NCBI GenBank assembly: GCA_937873535.1
Contig: CALMYA010000056.1
Span: 1 to 19,625, forward strand
DNA from: an uncultured bacterium
GTDB lineage: Bacteria > Patescibacteriota > Minisyncoccia > Phycocordibacterales > CAIZLB01
DNA: 19,625 bases
Direction of reading: 5' to 3'
Under the pieces are notes generated by a model. It ran no database searches and was not told the DNA's origin. It saw only the letters and a program-made list of their open reading frames with translations. Positions 1 through 6,191 of this stretch are shown here, piece after piece; within the stretch, counting starts at the first letter, position 1, and the number at the start of each line of letters is the position of its first letter. The translations under genes were made by a program, and so were the position numbers.

Positions 1-36
1 TCGTGCTCGGGCCAGTCGCCCTCGCAAGTCTCCCAA
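1..36. repeat. Partial copy of a hairpin-forming repeat (shared with 5667-5700)
   Basis: This edge segment shares TCGTGCTCG followed after 10-11 bases by CTCGCAAGTCTCCC with the loop of the large inverted repeat at 5607-5728. The bases in between differ (GGC...GCC here, CTC...GAG there), but each pair can form the same small stem, so the difference preserves a fold. The copy runs off the left edge, so its full extent is unknown. The rest of 1-108 holds no gene or terminator that I can support. Confidence 0.5.
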
Positions 37-108
37 AACAACAAAGCCCAGTTGCATGCCTGAGCAGTCTTCCTGAATATTGCCTACTAGTATGAGAAAC
101 GACCCAAA

Positions 109-1305
109 TTAAGGCAGTTTCTTTAAGTACGTGACAAGCTCTATTATTTTGACGGTTTCTTGGACGCGGGTGTTCATATGGCGTACAGTGACGCTTTCTT
201 CGATGGCCTCTTTTTGGCCGAGAATAAGTATGTAGGGTACTGCCATCTTTTCAGCTGCGGCGAGCTGGCTGGTGATCTTATCTCGCGACAGCGACTGGTG
301 TACGGCAATATTTGCCACACGAAGCATTTCTATAATAGATAGGCTTTTAAGCTTAGCGTCGTAGCCGAGTTGAATAAAATAGAAGCGCGCTTCTTTTGGC
401 TGCTTTGCCGGCATCTTGGCATTCTTTGAAGCTTTTTCGTCAATAAATATTGCAGCGCCGATGGCAGGAATTTCTTTTTTGCCCCATGCCTTGCGCGACA
501 CCGTATTGTAACGTTCGCCAATTGCGAGAACTTCTTTTTTGCCGTTTTTGTTTATCTTTACAATTCTAAAAATAGTTCCAGAAGAATAATGCTTGCTGCC
601 TATGAGCGAATGGTTAATTGTGTAGGGAAGCGAAAGCGATTCGACATATTCAAGAACTTCTTTGAAATGGTCGCGACTTTGTTCCGAAAGGTAGGTCATT
701 GGCTTCGGCGATTCGTCTATAAGTGAAGAGCAAAGTTCTTCATCGCACGAATAGAGTGAAAACGGATCTTTTTTAAGAGATTGTCTCCATGCAACAGGTA
801 GGTCGGGCAGGTGCTTTCGGCAGAATAGGGCAAATTCGCGGCTGAAGCGGGCGAAAGAGTCTTTGTCGCCGATAGAATTGAGCTCTATTAGAAGCTCAGA
901 TTCGTCGTCGGGCATATGCTCCTTAAGGATGACATAGGCAGTTTCAATAATGATGGCGTCGGCAATGCTCTTTGGGTTGCCAATAATATCCATATTAAAT
1001 GTTTTGTTCTTTGCACCGTGATGAGGGTCGCCTTGCACTGGGCCGCTGTAAAAAATCATCGGAGGCTGGTGCATTTCGGACATTTTCTTTTCAAGGTAAA
1101 GTCTCATAACTGCAATTTTTTCTTCAAGCAGGTCGTCAAAATTAAGGGCGGCATTCTTGTCGCTAATAGAGAGTTTTTTACTGTCTTTAAAATTCTTTAC
1201 CTTAGCAATGTCTTGCTTTTCAATTGAAATAGAATGATAAGGATGAAAGCCGTAATGCTTCGCCATCGCCTCGGCCTTTGTGTGGTTTTTCGAAATTGTT
1301 TTCAT
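109..1305 (-). CDS. HisRS-like class II aminoacyl-tRNA synthetase paralogue, probably non-catalytic
   Basis: The 398-residue protein has the layout of histidyl-tRNA synthetase. A motif-2-like strand lies at about 84-109 (YSGPV...), the HisRS-typical ELNSIGD segment at 141-147, degenerate histidine loops at 236-246 and 263-267, and a His/Gly/Thr/Pro anticodon-binding domain at about 306-398 (PYILILGQKEA, then VTVRHM). Key active-site residues are missing. The PEGT loop is absent. The motif 2 arginine region (FRxE in HisRS) reads VQGD. The RGLDYY arginine loop reads GSKHYS, and GGRYDGL reads GERYNTV. I therefore infer a tRNA- or ligand-binding paralogue rather than the housekeeping HisRS, which should lie elsewhere. 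The gene follows lepB on the same strand with a 5-base gap, so the two are probably cotranscribed. The ATG has no Shine-Dalgarno sequence. A divergent active enzyme is the alternative. Confidence 0.75.
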   Translation of the reverse strand: MKTISKNHTKAEAMAKHYGFHPYHSISIEKQDIAKVKNFKDSKKLSISDKNAALNFDDLLEEKIAVMRLYLEKKMSEMHQPPMIFYSGPVQGDPHHGAKNKTFNMDIIGNPKSIADAIIIETAYVILKEHMPDDESELLIELNSIGDKDSFARFSREFALFCRKHLPDLPVAWRQSLKKDPFSLYSCDEELCSSLIDESPKPMTYLSEQSRDHFKEVLEYVESLSLPYTINHSLIGSKHYSSGTIFRIVKINKNGKKEVLAIGERYNTVSRKAWGKKEIPAIGAAIFIDEKASKNAKMPAKQPKEARFYFIQLGYDAKLKSLSIIEMLRVANIAVHQSLSRDKITSQLAAAEKMAVPYILILGQKEAIEESVTVRHMNTRVQETVKIIELVTYLKKLP

Positions 1306-1310
1306 GGTTG

Positions 1311-1904
1311 TTACTTTTGCTCTGTAATGCGTGGTATTGCACCTACTTGGTTGAAAGGGTACAGCCTGACCATCGCTTTGCCTGTAATGTTTTGCGCGGG
1401 CAATGGGCCCCAGCTTCTTGAGTCGAAACTAACGGCGCGGTTGTCGCCCATGACGAAGTATTCGTTGTTTGTAAGTGTATGAACGGCTTCTTTTGTACTT
1501 TGGAAAGTTACATAAGGTTCATTCAGAAGCATCCCCTCGGGGTGTTCTTTGTTTACGATAGTAACGTCTTTTCCTTTAACTGTTATTTTTTCTCCTGGCA
1601 GGCCAACAATGCGCTTAATAAAATGCTTGGTTGGTTGGTCGGGCGGTACAAGAACTATAACGTCACCGCGTTTTGGTGAGCTTAATTTGTAGGTTAGCTC
1701 GTCTATTATTAGATAGTCACCGGTTTCGAAATTGGGTTCCATAGAGCTGCCGTACACAAGAAAAGGTTCAGCAACGAACAGTCGTACACATATTAGTACG
1801 GCGAAAATAGCAGCAATTGCACCCCACGAAATATCGCGGCTTTCTCGCTTCTTTTTCGATTTTGAAGGAAATTCTTCAGTAAATACAGTAGTTTCCTCTT
1901 GCAT
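1311..1904 (-). CDS. lepB: Signal peptidase I
   Basis: Type I signal peptidase cleaves signal peptides from exported proteins at the outer face of the membrane. A charged N-terminus (KSKKKRESR) precedes one membrane helix, followed by the catalytic box GSSMEPNF (Ser54 in this numbering) and the lysine box FIKRIVGLPGE (Lys97). The GDNR box and SFDSRSWGPLP come later in the chain. The length of 197 residues suits a short bacterial enzyme with a single anchor. I start it at the ATG at 1904. The frame is open to a TTG at 1925, but that TTG overlaps the likely -10 box (TATTAT, 1917-1922). It is divergent from pth and leads the short operon with the HisRS-like gene. Likely substrates in this window are the signal-peptide-bearing pilin-like proteins at 13347-15612. 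Confidence 0.93.
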   Translation of the reverse strand: MQEETTVFTEEFPSKSKKKRESRDISWGAIAAIFAVLICVRLFVAEPFLVYGSSMEPNFETGDYLIIDELTYKLSSPKRGDVIVLVPPDQPTKHFIKRIVGLPGEKITVKGKDVTIVNKEHPEGMLLNEPYVTFQSTKEAVHTLTNNEYFVMGDNRAVSFDSRSWGPLPAQNITGKAMVRLYPFNQVGAIPRITEQK

Positions 1905-1975
1905 GATAGGGGAATCATAATACAAGTTGTGATAAAATCAAAATATTATAAAAAACAGATAAAATCGGCATACAT
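1905..1975. promoter_or_regulatory. Divergent promoter region lepB / pth
   Basis: This short AT-rich spacer must serve both genes. A minus-strand -10 candidate TATTAT (1917-1922) lies 12 bases before the lepB ATG. A plus-strand -10 candidate TAAAAT (1960-1965) lies 10 bases before the pth ATG. No good -35 hexamers are visible. The implied leaders are only a few bases long. Confidence 0.45.
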
Positions 1976-2584
1976 ATGTATATAATTACAGGACTCGGAA
2001 ACCCAGGTGAAAAATACGCAGAAACACGGCATAATGCCGGCAGAATTGCCGCCGAGTGTTTTGCCAAACAAAATGAACTCTCCGATTTTACGCTCAATAA
2101 AAAATACCAGTCGCTCGTGTCTTCCGGTGAAATATCCGGCAAGGCCGGCAAGAAAAAAGTGACCGAAAAGGTCATGGTGCTTTTGCCTGAAACATTCATG
2201 AACAAGTCGGGCAATGCGGTGAAGCCGCTAATAACAAGTGTGAAGAAGGCTGAGCACCTCATAGTTATTCACGATGACCTCGACATGCCTATAGGTAAAA
2301 TAAAGATACTATTTAACCGCGGTTCTGGCGGCCATAAAGGCATTGAATCAATTAAACGGGCTATTAAAACAGAAGCGTTTACCCGCATAAAGATCGGCAT
2401 TTCGCCAGAAACCCCTTCCGGAAAAATGAGAAAGCCGAACGGTGAAAAAATCCTCGACTTCATCGTCGGCCCGTTCAAAAAGGACGAATTGGCTGAAATG
2501 AAAAAAACCGCCAAAAAAGCTTCAGAAGCTCTTACAATGATAATCATCGAAGGAAGGGAAAGAGCGATGAATACGTTTAATTAA
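1976..2584 (+). CDS. pth: Peptidyl-tRNA hydrolase
   Basis: Pth frees peptides from peptidyl-tRNA that has dropped off ribosomes. The 202-residue protein begins with the family signature ITGLGNPGEKY and TRHNAG, giving Asn9 and catalytic His19. It continues with FMNKSG (Asn76) and HDDLD (Asp100). The later conserved segment, normally GGHNG, reads GGHKG, so the substrate-binding Asn (Asn114 in E. coli numbering) is Lys121. The C-terminal helix region is intact. The ATG lies 10 bases after a TAAAAT box with no Shine-Dalgarno, so the mRNA leader is very short. The gene ends before a strong hairpin terminator at 2639. Confidence 0.94.
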   Translation: MYIITGLGNPGEKYAETRHNAGRIAAECFAKQNELSDFTLNKKYQSLVSSGEISGKAGKKKVTEKVMVLLPETFMNKSGNAVKPLITSVKKAEHLIVIHDDLDMPIGKIKILFNRGSGGHKGIESIKRAIKTEAFTRIKIGISPETPSGKMRKPNGEKILDFIVGPFKKDELAEMKKTAKKASEALTMIIIEGRERAMNTFN

Positions 2585-2638
2585 TTTTGATTTATTTGCT
2601 TATCAAAAAATTAGAAAAATAAAAAAGCAAAACAAAAA

Positions 2639-2692
2639 CCCCGGCCTTCCTACCCATAAACATGGGAGGAAAGCGCGGGGTGGTTTGGTTTT
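2639..2692. terminator. Bidirectional intrinsic terminator between pth and the 2713-3429 gene
   Basis: The hairpin arms are CCCCGGCCTTCCTACCCAT and a mostly complementary ATGGGAGGAA...CGGGG, separated by AAAC. A T-rich run follows on the plus strand and an A-rich run precedes it, which becomes a T-run on the minus strand. It serves pth from the left and the minus-strand gene from the right. It also lies inside the long plus-strand frame 2662-3579, which argues against that frame being a gene. Confidence 0.8.
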
Positions 2693-2712
2693 TTCAGTTT
2701 TTCTGGAGCGGG

Positions 2713-3429
2713 CTATTGCACAACCAGATGACGCTGGCACCATGTCTCGGGTGCAAGAATCGTCTGCAGGGTTTGCGTTGCGCCGGTCAGACATTCGTCT
2801 GGACTGGCGATGATGATGCGACGCTCCTTGATTGCAACTGTCAGGTGAAACAGAACACGCCGGGAAGAGCCGTCACCCGCTCCTTTTCGAGGCACTTGCC
2901 CGAAGAAGTAGCAGGTGCGGAACAGGATGTTCTGCTGCTGCACGACGCTCAGGATGCAAAGCTTGAGGGCTGTTGCAATATCGAGCGTGCGCCAGTGACC
3001 TTGAGGGCCGTCTTTGATTTTTGGTGCTGTCATTGGGTTGACGTCAACCAACTGCCAAGACTGCGGTGTGACTTGCTTCAGGAGCATGTTTTGATGGTCG
3101 GTGTTCATCCTGAAGACGATGTCCACCTGCTGTCTGATAGCTGCCGAACAGAGATCCATGGCGGTAGTTCCGCAGCAAGGCACAACGGCGGCATCGCTGC
3201 TGCCAATCATGCTTCGTGCGAAGGGAACTGGGTGGTTCCTGTGCGGAAGGTGTTTCTCCGGGATTCGGAAAATTGTCTCCACACTGTCGGGGCTGAAGAA
3301 TCGGCCGCTGCTTTCGGCGGCATCTTCGATGCTGCATGTCTGGAAGTTGCCATGGGCCGGTTCCTGCTTTTTGCGGTCCAGATGAGGCAATGCTTGGGGA
3401 TGGTTGGTTCTGGGAAGGAGTGTTGTCAT
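2713..3429 (-). CDS. Hypothetical protein (orphan, cysteine-containing)
   Basis: I do not recognise this 238-residue product. It has no obvious signal peptide or membrane helix. It is rich in His, Gln, Arg and Cys (about eight Cys, including a PCCG pair near residue 84), unlike the Lys/Ile/Glu-rich housekeeping proteins around it. The minus frame is chosen over the overlapping plus frame because a TTGACA-18-TATAGT promoter faces it and a terminator follows its stop. The start ATG lacks a Shine-Dalgarno and follows a CA-rich stretch (CAAACATCCAGCAAAACC), resembling the upstream regions of the genes at 3785 and 5847. Base composition is more GC-rich than in the flanking pth. Lineage-specific or transferred DNA is likely. 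Confidence 0.55.
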   Translation of the reverse strand: MTTLLPRTNHPQALPHLDRKKQEPAHGNFQTCSIEDAAESSGRFFSPDSVETIFRIPEKHLPHRNHPVPFARSMIGSSDAAVVPCCGTTAMDLCSAAIRQQVDIVFRMNTDHQNMLLKQVTPQSWQLVDVNPMTAPKIKDGPQGHWRTLDIATALKLCILSVVQQQNILFRTCYFFGQVPRKGAGDGSSRRVLFHLTVAIKERRIIIASPDECLTGATQTLQTILAPETWCQRHLVVQ

Positions 3430-3500
3430 GGTTTTGCTGGATGTTTGCTGCTGGATTACTGGTTATTTATGAAGCCCACTTCAACAATTATTGTATTGAG

Positions 3501-3558
3501 GCGGGTACAAAAGGGTCATAGGCTTTTTTATCGAGCATATATACCGTTTTGCACCCGC
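3501..3558 (-). promoter_or_regulatory. Leader hairpin of the 2713-3429 gene
   Basis: GCGGGTACAAAA (3501-3512) and TTTTGCACCCGC (3547-3558) are inverted copies with one mismatch, within a leader of about 160 bases predicted between promoter and start codon. A T-run (ggcttttttat) lies between the arms on the plus strand. A role in RNA stability or control is possible but unproven. Confidence 0.4.
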
Positions 3559-3595
3559 TTCAAATATGAAAGGAACTGAAAAAATACTGAGTGTA

Positions 3596-3625
3596 ACTAT
3601 ACCACTTTTTATACATATGTGTCAA
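3596..3625 (-). promoter_or_regulatory. Sigma70-type promoter for the 2713-3429 gene
   Basis: On the minus strand TTGACA (3620-3625) is followed after 18 bases by TATAGT (3596-3601). A match this close to consensus supports transcription of the orphan gene on that strand, with a leader of roughly 160 bases. Confidence 0.65.
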
Positions 3626-3656
3626 TTTAGAGATAAGGCTTAAAATAAGGGTTATA

Positions 3657-3684
3657 TTGACGTATCTTTTATAGTTGGTATTGT
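3657..3684 (+). promoter_or_regulatory. Promoter for the 3785-4156 gene
   Basis: TTGACG (3657-3662), a 16-base spacer and TATTGT (3679-3684) point toward the plus-strand orphan gene. It is back to back with the minus-strand promoter at 3596-3625. The predicted leader is about 95 bases, and its end is CA-rich. Confidence 0.5.
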
Positions 3685-3784
3685 TTTACTCAGATAAGCG
3701 GGCGCAATAATATTGTGTCTGAACGTGGCAAGGCAACGAACAGTAAAACAAAGTCCAGCAACCAAAACCAGAAATCAGAACATC

Positions 3785-4156
3785 ATGCCAGTCTCAACAG
3801 CACTTTCCATTCAAATCGAAACACATCCAAAAAACGAAGGCGGCGTCGTCCAATTGCCGGATTCACTTGCAAAGCAGTACCGTGATGAAGTTCTCAGGCA
3901 GGCCCTCAAACAGCTTTCCGACGGTGGGCATATTCAGTCTGTCGATGAACTTTATTGGTCTGAGGGGTACCTCATGTGCGTCCGCACTGACAGTCCTCCG
4001 GTCAAAGTCGTGGGGGCACCTCAGATTGTTACCACCTCAGCTCGGCAGATTCGTGAAATGTCAGGTAGAAATGCTCACCTGAAAATTGGCCCACATGGCC
4101 ATCACGCATCCCACCGTGCGGCCGTCAGCTATCTTCGCGGATTCCGCCGTCATTAG
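3785..4156 (+). CDS. Hypothetical protein (orphan)
   Basis: The 123-residue product is unrecognised. I see no membrane helix or signal peptide. The middle looks helical (SLAKQYRDEVLRQALKQL) and the C-terminus is rich in His, Arg and Gly (GPHGHHASHR near residue 102). The frame is open to 3713, but I place the start at the ATG at 3785. This leaves a CA-rich, Shine-Dalgarno-free upstream stretch (AACCAAAACCAGAAATCAG) like that of the neighbouring orphan gene. It has its own promoter and a perfect 11-bp hairpin terminator, so it is a self-contained unit. The function cannot be named. Confidence 0.5.
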   Translation: MPVSTALSIQIETHPKNEGGVVQLPDSLAKQYRDEVLRQALKQLSDGGHIQSVDELYWSEGYLMCVRTDSPPVKVVGAPQIVTTSARQIREMSGRNAHLKIGPHGHHASHRAAVSYLRGFRRH

Positions 4157-4204
4157 AGGCAGCCATGTTCCTGTGGCCGCTTCGACAACAAGTCAATCAA
4201 CCCG

Positions 4205-4245
4205 AAGGGCTGCCAGCAAATGTTGGCAGCCCTTTCAACTTTTCA
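4205..4245 (+). terminator. Intrinsic terminator of the 3785-4156 gene
   Basis: AAGGGCTGCCA (4205-4215) and TGGCAGCCCTT (4224-4234) form a perfect 11-bp stem with an 8-base loop. A T-rich stretch follows. Confidence 0.8.
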
Positions 4246-4273
4246 TAATTTCTATATTGTGTTTGCCTAGCTA

Positions 4274-4346
4274 AAAATAAGAAAATAAAACACCCTCATG
4301 CTCGACCATCCCGGACGAGCATGAGGGTGTTTTATTTTCTTATTTT
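4274..4346. terminator. Perfect 31-bp inverted repeat, bidirectional terminator overlapping the rpsA stop
   Basis: Arms 4274-4304 and 4316-4346 are exact reverse complements around an 11-base loop. The GC-rich core CACCCTCATGCTCG is extended by an AT-rich outer part, so either strand has a T-run after the stem. The rpsA stop codon (4340-4342) lies inside the right arm. Confidence 0.85.
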
Positions 4347-5476
4347 TTGTCTACGAACGCCAACGCCATCTTCTGCTCCTTCGCATCGAAGAGGTTTATT
4401 TTGAATGTGTAGATTTTTCCGAGCTCGAGCTTTTCTCGAAGCTTAGCTTCGCTGCCAAATTCTGATACATGAACCAAGCCTGCGACACCTTCTTCAATTG
4501 AAGCGAGCGCGCCATGCTTGTTGAATTTGATGACGACACCGGTGACGACATCATCTTTCTTGTATTTCTTCTCAGCCTCTTTCCATGGGTTAGGCTTGAG
4601 GGCCTTAATAGAGAGGGAGATTTTGCCGTCTTTGATTTCAATTACTTTAACTTTAACCTTGTCACCGACTTTATACATCGTGCGAGGGTCTTCAACCAGA
4701 GCCCAGTCGAGTTCTGATATGTGAACGAGGCCTTCAAGGCCTTCTTCAAGTTTGATGAAGACACCGAAGTCTACTGCGCCTGTAACTGTACCGTCGACAT
4801 CGTCGCCTACAGCATAATTGCCGATGATGCGCTCTTTGTCTTTAGATTCGGGGCTCTTTTCAGAGAAGATGAGCTTACCTTCTTTTGGTGCTGCATTAAT
4901 AATTGTAACTGTTAGCTTCTGACCAACAAACTTTTTGAGTTCATCGAGAATTTTGTCTTTGTCACCGTCGGCTACGCGAGGGTAGTGGTCTGCTTTAAGC
5001 TGCGATGCAGGAAGGAAACCATGGATGCCCTGCCATGAAAGCAAGAGACCGCCCTTGTTTGCTTCGAGTACAGGAATATCGAACGCCGTTCGCGCCTTGA
5101 TAGCCGCTTCAGCTTCGCTCCAAAGTAGAGCCTGCTTAGCTTCCTTAAGTGAAAGCTCAACATAGCCATCTTCGTTGCTCATGTCTACAACTTTCGCAGC
5201 GATATTGTCGCCGACGTTCACCTTTCTGATAATTTCACGCGCGTTGATATATTCGCGGCCGTAAATAATACCCGTACCGTATGGCTTAAGGTCGATGAAT
5301 ACTCCCTTTTTATCGATGGCGATAACCGGGCCTTCTACGAGGTCTCCGATACTTGGCGGGTTAGCCGTGTCGGCAAGGAGCTTTCCCATGAACGTATCGT
5401 TCTTCGGGGCAAGCTCTAGCTCTTCAGCGGTAAGGTCAGACGTAACGTCTGAATCTGCAACTTTTGTTGGTGTCAT
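4340..5476 (-). CDS. rpsA: Ribosomal protein S1-like protein with four S1 domains
   Basis: S1 binds single-stranded mRNA and helps load it on the 30S subunit, which matters in a genome where I see no Shine-Dalgarno sequences. The 378-residue protein has four S1 repeats, at about 43-112, 124-207, 223-293 and 307-378. The third is the most canonical (DFGVFIKLEEGLEGLVHISEL). The second is divergent (GGLLLSWQGIHGFLPASQL), as in true S1 proteins. E. coli S1 has six repeats, so this is a short form. The N-terminal 40 residues are acidic and probably disordered. The start ATG follows a leader of about 120 bases fed by the promoter inside the inverted repeat at 5607-5728. It ends within a perfect inverted-repeat terminator. 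Confidence 0.92.
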   Translation of the reverse strand: MTPTKVADSDVTSDLTAEELELAPKNDTFMGKLLADTANPPSIGDLVEGPVIAIDKKGVFIDLKPYGTGIIYGREYINAREIIRKVNVGDNIAAKVVDMSNEDGYVELSLKEAKQALLWSEAEAAIKARTAFDIPVLEANKGGLLLSWQGIHGFLPASQLKADHYPRVADGDKDKILDELKKFVGQKLTVTIINAAPKEGKLIFSEKSPESKDKERIIGNYAVGDDVDGTVTGAVDFGVFIKLEEGLEGLVHISELDWALVEDPRTMYKVGDKVKVKVIEIKDGKISLSIKALKPNPWKEAEKKYKKDDVVTGVVIKFNKHGALASIEEGVAGLVHVSEFGSEAKLREKLELGKIYTFKINLFDAKEQKMALAFVDKK

Positions 5477-5598
5477 TTAATAGATGGGGAACACGGCGCT
5501 TCTGCTTGGATTGACTGAAGCTCTGCCCCTCGGTTTTTAGGCCGTTGGAGCGAACGTACACAGCAGGGATTACACCGCATTCGGGTTAATAAAAGTGC
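5477..5598 (-). promoter_or_regulatory. Long, possibly structured rpsA leader
   Basis: The predicted transcript has about 120 untranslated bases, long for this window. On the minus strand I see GCTTC...GAAGC (14-base loop), CGG...CCG around CCTAAAAA, and GGGG/CCCC segments that could close a larger fold near the start codon. Positions 5484-5496 (ATGGGGAACACGG) nearly match 5632-5644 in the inverted repeat. Autoregulation by S1 is known in other bacteria, but here it is only a guess. Confidence 0.35.
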
Positions 5599-5604
5599 TT
5601 GCGT

Positions 5605-5632
5605 ATTATACATAGAATATCCTCCTCTGCAA
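5605..5632 (-). promoter_or_regulatory. rpsA promoter inside the inverted repeat
   Basis: On the minus strand TTGCAG (5627-5632), a 16-base spacer and TATAAT (5605-5610) lie within the left arm of the 33-bp inverted repeat or at its edge. They point outward to rpsA. Confidence 0.6.
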
Positions 5633-5728
5633 TGGGGAGCACGGATAAATCCTTGCTAGGATTTTCCTCGTGCTCGCTCCGTCGAGCTCGCAAGTCTCCC
5701 CATTGCAGAGGAGGATATTCTATGTATA
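5607..5728. repeat. 33-bp perfect inverted repeat with structured 56-base loop
   Basis: Arms 5607-5639 and 5696-5728 are exact reverse complements. The 56-base loop contains further pairs (AAATCC/GGATTT, and the palindrome CGAGCTCG). Its right half matches the repeat at 1-36. Because each arm carries -35 and -10 elements, the unit has promoter signals directed outward on both sides. There is no transposase gene and no clear target duplication beyond TA. It could be a small non-autonomous mobile element, a dispersed palindromic repeat, or a very stable RNA hairpin. Confidence 0.75.
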
Positions 5729-5730
5729 AA
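5703..5730 (+). promoter_or_regulatory. Mirror-image outward promoter on the plus strand
   Basis: TTGCAG (5703-5708), a 16-base spacer and TATAAA (5725-5730) mirror the rpsA promoter. No plus-strand gene follows. A transcript would be about 85-90 bases and end at the hairpin at 5775-5823, giving a small RNA or spurious transcription. Confidence 0.4.
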
Positions 5731-5774
5731 ACTCCTTAAATGAATTTAAACACTTAAAATAAATCGTAAATAAA

Positions 5775-5823
5775 AAACAGCCACCAGAGGTCTTTCGACA
5801 TGGTGGTAGTGTTGCTTTTTTGG
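5775..5823. terminator. Bidirectional terminator after the 5847-6188 gene
   Basis: CCACCA and TGGTGG form the core stem, extended by AACA/TGTT-type pairs, flanked by A6 on the left and T6 on the right. It can stop transcription from the minus-strand gene and from the plus-strand promoter at 5703-5730. Confidence 0.65.
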
Positions 5824-5846
5824 CTGAATGCCTTTGTTGATTTTGG

Positions 5847-6188
5847 TTACCAGCTTATCTCCAGTCTTATTTCCCTGGCAGCCAACAGAAGCGCATTGCA
5901 GCTGATAAACCCTTCGCCTTTTTTGGCAAGCAGATGAATCTGGACTGCCGTAGCGCCTGAATAGCTGCAGGAATAGTCTAGTGCGGAGTAATGATGCTCC
6001 ACCGCATTGGTCAACGCGTCCAGGTCTTCAAAGACCGGCGCCTTTTCCAAGAATGCAGTCACATTGACAGTTTGCTTGCCTCTCACTTTCTTGCTCCCGA
6101 ACGTGATTCTGGGGAATTTTCCGCTTAGTACTTGAATGAGGTTATTCTGGATGGATTCTTGCATGTGGGGTTGTTGTTTGAGTTTCAT
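5847..6188 (-). CDS. Hypothetical protein (orphan, 113 residues)
   Basis: The product is small and soluble, with an alternating alpha/beta look (FPRITFGSKKVRGKQTVNV, then a helix with an HHYSALDYS segment). It faintly recalls small domains attached to phage and plasmid proteins, but I cannot assign a family. The ATG at 6188 sits only three bases after a strong leader hairpin. An in-frame ATG at 6164 follows a CA-rich stretch like those before the other orphan genes and may be the real start, giving 105 residues. It has its own promoter (TTGACG-16-TATAAA) and terminator. Its codon and amino-acid use differ from gyrA or pth. Confidence 0.55.
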   Translation of the reverse strand: MKLKQQPHMQESIQNNLIQVLSGKFPRITFGSKKVRGKQTVNVTAFLEKAPVFEDLDALTNAVEHHYSALDYSCSYSGATAVQIHLLAKKGEGFISCNALLLAAREIRLEISW

Positions 6189-6191
6189 TTA

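Noticed and set aside
1..57. Possible start of a minus-strand CDS (ATG at 57, open to the edge)
   Set aside because: Only 19 codons are visible, and most are the dispersed repeat. The frame may be open by chance.
2662..3579. Plus-strand 305-codon open frame
   Set aside because: It begins inside the hairpin terminator and lies opposite a gene with a near-consensus promoter and terminator. Its Cys/Trp/His-heavy product looks like an antisense shadow.
5607..5728. Invertible promoter switch
   Set aside because: The promoters lie in the arms rather than in the segment between them, so inversion of the loop would not change their direction. No recombinase gene is present.
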